DNA of 64,000 nt. Source: Sphingomonas sp. HF-S4. GTDB taxonomy: Bacteria; Pseudomonadota; Alphaproteobacteria; Sphingomonadales; Sphingomonadaceae. The stretch spans positions 3,038,001-3,102,000 of the forward strand of contig NZ_JAWJEJ010000001.1 in the NCBI RefSeq assembly GCF_032911445.1. Reading direction: 5' to 3'. Both the position numbers and the translations under genes were made by a program. The notes under the pieces are model-generated. The model was not told the origin of the DNA. It searched no databases and saw only the letters and a list, made by a program, of their open reading frames with translations. Shown here in pieces: positions 24,682 through 30,813 of this stretch (positions within the stretch are counted from its first letter, which is position 1; each line of letters starts with the position of its first letter).

Positions 24682-25377
24682 ATGGCCGAGGTCAAATTGC
24701 ATCCAAGCTGGCTCGAACCGCTGAAAGGCGAGTTCGCCGATCCGTACATGGCGACACTGCGCCAGTTCCTCGTTGCCGAGAAGGCAGCGGGCAAGCGCAT
24801 CTTCCCGGCGGGCAGCGAGTGGTTCCGCGCGCTCGACCTGACCCCGCTCGAGGATGTGCGCGTCGTCATCCTCGGCCAGGATCCGTATCATGGCGAGGGC
24901 CAGGCGCACGGCCTGTGTTTCTCGGTCAAGCCCGGCGTCCGCACCCCGCCGAGCCTGGTCAACATCTACAAGGAGATGGAGACCGATCTCGGCATCCCGC
25001 GCGCGCGCCACGGCTTTCTCGAACATTGGGCTGAGCAGGGTGTGCTGCTGCTCAACGCCGTGCTTACCGTCCAGATGAGCATGGCCGCATCGCACCAGGG
25101 GCGGGGCTGGGAGCGGTTCACCGACGCGGTAATCCGGCTGGTCAACGCGCGTGCCGAGCCGGTCGTGTTCCTGCTCTGGGGCAGCCACGCGCAAAAGAAG
25201 GCGGCGTTCGTCGATTCGACCGACAAGGACGGGCGGCATCTCGTGCTCAAGGCCCCGCACCCCTCGCCCCTCTCGGCGCATTCGGGATTCTTCGGCAGCC
25301 GGCACTTCTCCAAGGCGAACGAATTTCTCGTGAGTCGCGGCCAGAAGCCGATCGATTGGGCACTTCCCGAATTATAG
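24682..25377 (+). CDS. ung: uracil-DNA glycosylase
   Basis: Removes uracil from DNA arising by cytosine deamination or dUMP incorporation. The 231-aa family 1 enzyme has the catalytic water-activating loop [18 protein letters not shown], the [11 protein letters not shown] segment and the minor-groove intercalation loop [19 protein letters not shown] containing the catalytic His. Length is typical. The ATG follows the preceding glycosylase by about 30 bp, so two base-excision repair enzymes may share a transcript. Confidence 0.97.
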   Translation: MAEVKLHPSWLEPLKGEFADPYMATLRQFLVAEKAAGKRIFPAGSEWFRALDLTPLEDVRVVILGQDPYHGEGQAHGLCFSVKPGVRTPPSLVNIYKEMETDLGIPRARHGFLEHWAEQGVLLLNAVLTVQMSMAASHQGRGWERFTDAVIRLVNARAEPVVFLLWGSHAQKKAAFVDSTDKDGRHLVLKAPHPSPLSAHSGFFGSRHFSKANEFLVSRGQKPIDWALPEL

Positions 25378-25458
25378 GCCTTCGCCCCCGTTCGTCGCGG
25401 GGCTGGCACGGCCTGACTATTATGCTAAGTATCTGTACACTCTGGGAAAGAAGTGACG

Positions 25459-26904
25459 ATGCGCAAGCCTGCCGCTGCCGTGTTGAGCCTTGCGATGATC
25501 CTGTCCGCCTGCGGCGGGAGCGGCGGCGGCGGCTCGGTCGTCATGCCGCCGATCAGCGGCGGCGGCTCGACGCCGACTCCAACGCCACCCACCACGGGAT
25601 GCACGCTGCGGGACCGTCAGGACTGGGCCGCGGCGCAGCTGCGCGAATGGTATCTCTTTCCCGAGACGCTGCCCGCCACCCTCAGTCCTGCCGGTTACAC
25701 CAATGTCGGCGACTATATCGACGCGCTGACCGCGACTGCGCGCTCGCAGGGCCGCGACCGCTATTTCACCTACGTCACCTCGATCGCCGAGGAAAATGCC
25801 TATTACAGCTCGGGATCGAGTGCGGGGTTCGGCGTCCGCCTCTCGTACGAGTCGACCGCGGGGCGTGTCTTCGTCGCCGAAGCCTTTGAAGACACGCCGG
25901 CGCTGGCCGCGGGAATCGATCGCGGTGCCGAGATCGTCGCGATCGGGACCAGTGCGGCCAATATGCGCACGGTTTCGTCCATCATGGCGAGCAGCGGTGC
26001 CCAGGGCGTGACCGACGCGCTCGGCCCGTCGACCGTAGGAACCACGCGCATCCTTCGCGTCACCGACGCCGCCGGCACCCGCGATCTCAGCGTCGCCAAG
26101 GCAGACTATACGCTGACTCCGGTTTCCTCACGCTACGGCGCCAAGATCCTCGACGATGGCGGCCGCAGGGTGGGGTACGTCAACCTGCGCACTTTCATCT
26201 CGACCGCGGATCCGGCGCTGCGTGCGGCGTTCGCGCAGTTCAAGGCGGCTGGGATCACCGAAGTGATTGTCGACCTGCGCTACAATGGCGGGGGGCTCGT
26301 CTCGATCGCCGAGCTGATGGGCGACCTGATGGGCGCCAACCGCGCGACCAGCGACGTATTCAGCTACACGACGTTCCGCCCCGAAAAGGCGGCGGAGAAC
26401 GAAACGCGCTTCTTCCAGCCAAAGACCCAGTCGATCGCGCCGACCCGCATCGCGTTCATCGGCACCAGCGGCACTGCCTCGGCAAGCGAACTCGTGGTCA
26501 ACGCCTTCATTCCCTATCTCCACGCCAACGCCGCGCTGATCGGCACCAACACCTTTGGCAAGCCGGTCGGTCAGATCGCGCTCGACCGCGCCGTGTGCGA
26601 CGATCGGCTGCGCGTGATCGCCTTCGCGACGCAGAATGCCGCGCGACAGGGCAATTACTTCAGCGGCCTCGCCGGCACTGTCGAGGCGAGCTGCCGCGCG
26701 GGCGACGACGTCGCCTATCCGCTGGGCGACGCGCGCGAGGCCTCGACCAAGGCGGCGCTGGACTTTCTCGCCGGCCGGAGCTGCACCGCGATCTCGACTG
26801 GCGGGCAGGGTGCGATGGCGCTGCGCTCGGCGGCGACTGTGCGGGAACTGCTGACTCCCGAACGGCCGAGCACCGTTCAGCGCGAAGTGCCGGGGGCGTT
26901 CTAG
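25459..26904 (+). CDS. S41-family lipoprotein peptidase
   Basis: Periplasmic, lipid-anchored serine protease of 481 aa. The lipobox is LSAC (signal MRKPAAAVLSLAMILSACGG), followed by a Gly/Pro/Thr linker. A PDZ-like region covers about residues 110-190 (SSAGFGVRLSYESTAGRVFVAEAFEDTPALAAGIDRGAEI). The protease core shows VGYVNLRTF, VDLRYNGGGLVSIAEL, the catalytic serine in GTSGTASASELVVNAFIP and the general-base Lys in FGKPVGQ. This is the CtpA/tricorn-core type Ser-Lys dyad. ATG is used; a GTG six bases upstream is possible. The gene is followed by repeat copy B. Confidence 0.9.
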   Translation: MRKPAAAVLSLAMILSACGGSGGGGSVVMPPISGGGSTPTPTPPTTGCTLRDRQDWAAAQLREWYLFPETLPATLSPAGYTNVGDYIDALTATARSQGRDRYFTYVTSIAEENAYYSSGSSAGFGVRLSYESTAGRVFVAEAFEDTPALAAGIDRGAEIVAIGTSAANMRTVSSIMASSGAQGVTDALGPSTVGTTRILRVTDAAGTRDLSVAKADYTLTPVSSRYGAKILDDGGRRVGYVNLRTFISTADPALRAAFAQFKAAGITEVIVDLRYNGGGLVSIAELMGDLMGANRATSDVFSYTTFRPEKAAENETRFFQPKTQSIAPTRIAFIGTSGTASASELVVNAFIPYLHANAALIGTNTFGKPVGQIALDRAVCDDRLRVIAFATQNAARQGNYFSGLAGTVEASCRAGDDVAYPLGDAREASTKAALDFLAGRSCTAISTGGQGAMALRSAATVRELLTPERPSTVQREVPGAF

Positions 26905-26915
26905 TTCCTGAGATC

Positions 26916-27054
26916 CCCCTCCCTGAAAGGGAGGGGCAAGGAGTGGGTGTAGAAAAGGTCGGGCTCGACGCCCGGCCTTTTCTTTTATTCGATGCAGCTC
27001 GTTGGGCTCGCTTCGCTCGACACCCACCCCCACCCCCTCCCTTGCAGGGAGGGG
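26916..27054. repeat. 139-bp palindrome-ended repeat, copy B (convergent junction)
   Basis: Ends are 9-bp perfect hairpins (CCCCTCCCT/AGGGAGGGG). Read on the minus strand it matches copy A (6793-6930) over almost its whole length, including the internal terminator-like hairpin (26953-26981), AAAAGGTCGGGC/GCCCGGCCTTTT, and the CGAAGCGAGCCCAACG segment. It fills the gap between the converging S41 protease and divK genes, the same setting as copy A. Confidence 0.85.
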
Positions 27055-27058
27055 AGTT

Positions 27059-27472
27059 TCAGGTCTCCGAATCTTCCGGCGGCGTGTCGGGCTCGGCTTC
27101 CACCTCCGCCGGCACCAGCGCCCGCACTTCCTCCATGAACCGCACCAGCGAGATCGGCTTGGAAACATAGGCGTTGGCCCCTGCCGCGCGGATGCGGTCC
27201 TCGTCCTCGCGGCCGGCATAGGCGGTCACCGCCATGATCGGGATCGCGCGCAGCTCGGCGTCGAGCTTCATCTCGCGGATCAGGTCGAATCCGGTGACGT
27301 GCGGCATCTGGATGTCCATCACGATCAGGTCGGGCCTGAAGTCGCGCGCCTTGGCGACGGCCTCGCGCCCGTCGACCACCGGCTCCGCGGCAAAATCGTG
27401 CGCGCGCAGCAAGTCGCAGAACAGCTTCAGATTGAGTTCGTTGTCCTCGACAACGAGAACCCTTTTTGCCAC
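27059..27472 (-). CDS. divK: single-domain response regulator DivK
   Basis: A 137-aa receiver domain without output domain, the cell-cycle and polarity regulator that modulates DivJ, PleC and the CckA pathway in alphaproteobacteria. Motifs: RVLVVEDNELNLKLFCDLL, phosphoacceptor Asp in DLIVMDIQMPHVTGFDLI, IMAVTAYAGREDEDRIRAAGANAYVSKPISLVRFMEEV with the conserved Thr and Lys. The C-terminal tail is acidic. GTG start with AGAGG eight bases upstream. The gene is divergent from a DUF3572 gene, the arrangement seen around divK in this class. Confidence 0.93.
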   Translation of the reverse strand: MAKRVLVVEDNELNLKLFCDLLRAHDFAAEPVVDGREAVAKARDFRPDLIVMDIQMPHVTGFDLIREMKLDAELRAIPIMAVTAYAGREDEDRIRAAGANAYVSKPISLVRFMEEVRALVPAEVEAEPDTPPEDSET

Positions 27473-27510
27473 GCGCAGAACCTCTTGCAGAGTTGGGGAC
27501 GGTTTAGGCG

Positions 27511-27777
27511 ATGCCGAGCACGGAAACAAATGCGGAGGCGATTGCGCTCCAAGCCCTCGTGTGGACGCTCGGCGAACCGAGCCGCGCGACGCGACTGCTC
27601 GATCTAACAGGCCTCGATCCCGCCGAGCTGCGCGCCCGTGCAGGCGAGCCGGCATTGCTCGCCGCGACGCTCGGCTTCCTCGAATCGTACGAGCCCGACC
27701 TGATCGCCTGCGCGCAAGCGCTGGCGGTCGCACCGGGCGATCTCGTCGCCGCCCGCGCGACGCTGGAGAACGCATGA
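27511..27777 (+). CDS. DUF3572 protein
   Basis: A small soluble protein of 88 aa: AEAIALQALVWTLGEPSRATRLLDLTGLDPAELRA then LAATLGFLESYEPDLIACAQ, the DUF3572 pattern. It is divergent from divK at 38 bp, as in many alphaproteobacteria. Its stop overlaps the start of the HAD gene (ATGA), so they are co-translated. Function unknown. Confidence 0.9.
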   Translation: MPSTETNAEAIALQALVWTLGEPSRATRLLDLTGLDPAELRARAGEPALLAATLGFLESYEPDLIACAQALAVAPGDLVAARATLENA

Positions 27778-28409
27778 AACCCCTGCTCATCACCGATTGC
27801 GACGAAGTCCTGCTCCACATGGTCCGCCATTTCGGCACCTGGCTCGGCGAGGCGCATGACATCGACTTCCGCCCCAATGGCAGCGATTTCACCAATTCGA
27901 TGCGCCGCCGCGCCGACGAATCGTTGGTCGATGCCGAGACGATGTGGAACTATCTCGACGGCTTCTTCCCCGATCAGATGGACCGCCAGACGCTCGTCCC
28001 CCACGCGCGCGAGGCGCTGGCCGCGCTTGCGCAGCATGCCGAGATCGTCGTGCTGACCAACCTCAAGGATCATTGCCGCGAACATCGCATAGCCCAGCTC
28101 GCCACGCACGGCATCGCACACCGCGTCGAGTGCAACCAGGGCGGCAAGGGCGGTCCGGTAGCGCGGCTGGTCGCCGAGTTCGGCAATCCGGTCACCGTTT
28201 TCGTCGACGATCTGGAGCATCACCACGAATCGGTCGCGCGCCACGCGCCGTGGGTCCACCGGCTCCATATGGTCGCCGAGCCGGACATCGCCCGGCACGT
28301 CGCGGAGGCGCCGCATGCCCATGCCCGGATCGACGATTGGCGCGAGGCGCGCGGCTGGATCGAGGCGCGCTTCGCCGCGGGGTTGACCGCCGATGCCGCG
28401 AATGGTTGA
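27774..28409 (+). CDS. HAD-superfamily hydrolase
   Basis: A 211-aa phosphatase-like protein. Motif I is LITDCDEVLLHMV (nucleophile and acid/base Asp), motif II VVLTNLKD, motif III a Lys in ECNQGGKGGPVARL and motif IV TVFVDDLEHHH. The insert region is small (cap type C1-like, NSMRRRADESLVDAETMWNYLDGFF). The substrate is unknown. Co-translated with DUF3572 upstream and followed closely by a RidA gene, giving a short operon of three. Confidence 0.85.
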   Translation: MKPLLITDCDEVLLHMVRHFGTWLGEAHDIDFRPNGSDFTNSMRRRADESLVDAETMWNYLDGFFPDQMDRQTLVPHAREALAALAQHAEIVVLTNLKDHCREHRIAQLATHGIAHRVECNQGGKGGPVARLVAEFGNPVTVFVDDLEHHHESVARHAPWVHRLHMVAEPDIARHVAEAPHAHARIDDWREARGWIEARFAAGLTADAANG

Positions 28410-28416
28410 TCGCGGC

Positions 28417-28884
28417 ATGACCCAAGCAATCGACGCGAAGCTGGCCGAGCTCGGCCTCTCCCTCCCCGACGCCGCGGCGCCGATCGCCGCCTATGTGCCC
28501 GCCGTCGCGGTGGGCGGGCTGCTCCATGTCTCGGGCCAGCTCCCGTTCAAGGACGGCGCGGTGATGACGGGCACGCTCGGCGACGACCGCGACCTCGCCT
28601 TCGGCCAGGAGGCGGCGCAGCGCTGCGGGCTGATGCTCGTCGCGCAGATCCGCAAGGCGCTGGGCGGCGATCTCTCTCGGGTCGAGCGGATCGTCAAACT
28701 CGGGGTGTTCGTCAATTCGACTCCGGACTTCACCGACCAGCCCAAGGTCGCCAACGGCGCCTCCGAGCTGATGCAGGCACTGTTCGGCGATGCCGGTCGG
28801 CATGCGCGCAGCGCAGTCAGCGTACCGTCGCTGCCGCTCGGTGCGGCGGTCGAGATCGACGCGGTGGTAGCGATTCGCAACTGA
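28417..28884 (+). CDS. RidA family enamine/imine deaminase
   Basis: A 155-aa YjgF/RidA fold protein. Landmarks: AAYVPAVAVGGLLHVSGQLPF, CGLMLVAQIRKALGGDLSRVERIVKLGVFVNSTPDFTDQPKVANGASELM, and the active-site arginine in HARSAVSVPSLPLGAAVEIDAVVAI. These enzymes hydrolyse reactive 2-aminoacrylate-type enamines. It is a longer variant than canonical RidA (about 130 aa), like the YjgF group with an N-terminal extension, so catalysis is inferred. The ATG after the HAD stop is used. A start 24 bp earlier would overlap that gene. Confidence 0.88.
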   Translation: MTQAIDAKLAELGLSLPDAAAPIAAYVPAVAVGGLLHVSGQLPFKDGAVMTGTLGDDRDLAFGQEAAQRCGLMLVAQIRKALGGDLSRVERIVKLGVFVNSTPDFTDQPKVANGASELMQALFGDAGRHARSAVSVPSLPLGAAVEIDAVVAIRN

Positions 28885-28887
28885 CGT

Positions 28888-28907
28888 CTGTTGCCGACCA
28901 GCAACAG
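28888..28907. promoter_or_regulatory. perfect 7-bp inverted repeat after ridA
   Basis: CTGTTGC-CGACCA-GCAACAG lies just after the ridA stop and about 165 bp before the TorF start, followed by TTCCTC. It could be a weak terminator or a regulatory site for the porin gene. No clear T run is present. Confidence 0.4.
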
Positions 28908-29070
28908 TTCCTCACGATCGAGCAACAAAGCGGCAAATATTGTTGTGCGGCGCAGCGCGTTGCGGCACTGGTTCTGTGCCGAACGCAAGCACGCGCACGC
29001 CCTTGGGCTGGAGACGCAGGCGACGCCGGCAGCAGGCGGGAACCCTTCGATTCGAATAGAAAGGGATTCC

Positions 29071-29823
29071 ATGCGCTATTTGACGATCACCCTTGCTGGG
29101 CTGATGCTCGCCGCCGCTACGCCTGCGCTGGCGCAGGACGAGGCCGAACCCGCCAAGCCGGTCACCGTAACTGGGGGCGTGACGGTCACTTCGGACTATC
29201 GCTTCCGCGGCCTGACCCAGACCGACAAGAAGGTCGCGCTCCAGGGCACCGTCAACGTCAATCACGAATCGGGCCTCTATGTCGGCACTTGGGCGTCCAC
29301 GCTCGATGACGAGGTGTCGCTGCCGGGCTATGGCGACGCCGAGATCGACCTTTACGCCGGCTACACCAAGACGCTCGACAGCGGCGTCGGCTTCGATGTG
29401 GGCATGCTCTATTACTATTATCCGGGCGGCGCGGACGGCCTCGATACCGATTTCTTCGAGCCCTATGCCTCGGTGATGTACACCGTCGGCCCGGTCACCG
29501 CCAAGGTCGGCGCCAATTATGCCTGGAGCGGTCAATCGGGCCTCGCCGACCAGGACAGCCTGTATCTGCGCGGCGACTTGACCGTCGGCATCCCCAACAC
29601 CCCGGTAAGCCTGCTCGGCCATATCGGTCACACAGACGGCCAGCTGGGCATCCTTGCCCCCGATGCCAAGTACACCGACTGGTCGCTCGGTGCCGAGATC
29701 GTGCACAAGTTCGTCAAGCTGGGCGTCCAATATGTCGATACCGACATTACCAACGACGCCGACTATGCCGATGCGATCGGCGCGGATCCCAAGGTGCTGT
29801 TCTACGCGACGCTCAGCTTCTGA
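29071..29823 (+). CDS. TorF-family putative porin
   Basis: Outer-membrane protein of 250 aa with a signal peptide (MRYLTITLAGLMLAAATPALAQDE). The mature protein begins with the TorF hallmark TVTGGVTVTSDYRFRGLTQTDKKVALQGTVNVNHESGLYVGTWAS and continues with alternating barrel strands ending in the aromatic FYATLSF. Members of this family are putative porins of unknown cargo, sometimes linked to nitrogen starvation genes. The ATG has AAGGGA about five bases upstream. It is followed by a strong bidirectional terminator. Confidence 0.92.
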   Translation: MRYLTITLAGLMLAAATPALAQDEAEPAKPVTVTGGVTVTSDYRFRGLTQTDKKVALQGTVNVNHESGLYVGTWASTLDDEVSLPGYGDAEIDLYAGYTKTLDSGVGFDVGMLYYYYPGGADGLDTDFFEPYASVMYTVGPVTAKVGANYAWSGQSGLADQDSLYLRGDLTVGIPNTPVSLLGHIGHTDGQLGILAPDAKYTDWSLGAEIVHKFVKLGVQYVDTDITNDADYADAIGADPKVLFYATLSF

Positions 29824-29832
29824 GCGTCCACC

Positions 29833-29890
29833 CCGGACACGAAAAGGCCGGCCTACTCCCAGTGAGCAGGCCGGCCTTTTCCTTGTCCGG
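29833..29890. terminator. bidirectional terminator between TorF and DUF3035 genes
   Basis: Inner hairpin arms of 13 bp (AAAAGGCCGGCCT at 29842-29854, AGGCCGGCCTTTT at 29868-29880), an outer 7-bp pair (CCGGACA/TGTCCGG), and T runs on both strands. It separates two converging genes. Confidence 0.9.
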
Positions 29891-29891
29891 C

Positions 29892-30305
29892 TTATTGCGG
29901 CGTGGTCGCTCGCGCGGCCGCGCCGTCGCCCTCGGGGGCGGCGATGATGTCGCGCGTGGTCGAGCCCTTGTCGACGACGTTGGTGGTCGGGCTGCCCGCA
30001 GTGCTGCGCGCGCCCGGCTCGGCGACGGTGCGGCCGGCGGCGTCGAGCGCGGCATTCTCCGACGCGCTGCGTGCCTGCGATCCGCCGAACAGCGCGTCGA
30101 GCGCCTGGTTCGACGGCGTGGTGTCCTGCGGGCGCGGCGCACCCGGCCGCGGCGGCACCAAAGCGAAATCGGGCGGAATCACCAGCGGCGCGGCGCGCGC
30201 GACGGCGAATTCGTCGGGGCGCGCGCGGTCATAGCCGTTCTTGCCGCAGGCGGAGAGCGAGCCGGCGAGCGCGAGGCCCGCAGCGACGGTGATCAACTTA
30301 CGCAT
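29892..30305 (-). CDS. DUF3035 lipoprotein
   Basis: A 137-aa lipid-anchored protein. The signal MRKLITVAAGLALAGSLSACG ends in the lipobox LSAC. The mature part has the DUF3035 pattern NGYDRARPDEFAVARAAPLVIPPDFALVPPRPG, then a low-complexity Pro/Ala tail. It overlaps the 3' end of lspA by 8 bp and follows ribF-ileS-lspA, so it is the last gene of that operon. LspA upstream would cleave its lipobox. The chosen ATG follows GGAGA by nine bases. Confidence 0.85.
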   Translation of the reverse strand: MRKLITVAAGLALAGSLSACGKNGYDRARPDEFAVARAAPLVIPPDFALVPPRPGAPRPQDTTPSNQALDALFGGSQARSASENAALDAAGRTVAEPGARSTAGSPTTNVVDKGSTTRDIIAAPEGDGAAARATTPQ

Positions 30306-30813
30306 TGACGTCATTCTCCACAGCGGGCGCTTGCCCGGCCTTATCGCGCACGAACAGGGCGCGGATCAACAGGATCAGCACGCCGATGGTAATCGCCGCA
30401 TCGGCGACATTGAAGACCAAAAAAGGGCGCCACTCGCCGAAATGCAGATCGGCGAAATCGACGACATAGCCGAGCCGAGTGCGATCCAGGATATTGCCCA
30501 GCGCGCCGCCGAGCACGAGGCCCAGCGCGATCACATCGGGCTTCTTCTGCTCGCGCAGCATCCACCACAACACGCCGGCGGCGATCGCCCCGGTCAGCGC
30601 CACCAGCAGCCAGCGCATCGTGCTGCCGGTCGCGGGCAGCAGCCCCAGCGACACCCCGACATTCTTGACGAAGCGCAGGTCGAAGATCGGCAGCACGGTC
30701 AGCGACGCATCCTGCACGTTGAGCCCCAGCGGCCCGGTGACGTAATATTTCATGCCCTGGTCGACCAAGAACACGAGGGCCGCGACGAGCAGCCCGAGCA
30801 CACGCAGATTCAT
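30298..30813 (-). CDS. lspA: lipoprotein signal peptidase
   Basis: Membrane aspartyl protease II that cleaves prolipoproteins before the lipidated cysteine. The 171-aa protein has four transmembrane segments. The catalytic Asp pair lies in LGGALGNILDRTRLGYVVDF and VFNVADAAITIG. The N-terminal helix carries the conserved Asp and the FVKNVG motif (RFVKNVGVSLGLL). The start overlaps the ileS stop (TGATG), the classical ileS-lspA coupling. Confidence 0.96.
   Translation of the reverse strand: MNLRVLGLLVAALVFLVDQGMKYYVTGPLGLNVQDASLTVLPIFDLRFVKNVGVSLGLLPATGSTMRWLLVALTGAIAAGVLWWMLREQKKPDVIALGLVLGGALGNILDRTRLGYVVDFADLHFGEWRPFLVFNVADAAITIGVLILLIRALFVRDKAGQAPAVENDVNA

Noticed and set aside
28925..29000. 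Sigma-54 promoter upstream of TorF
   Set aside because: GG and GC elements are present (CGGCGC..TTGC and CGGCAC..TGTGC), but their spacing is off from the required 10 bp by one or two bases in each case.
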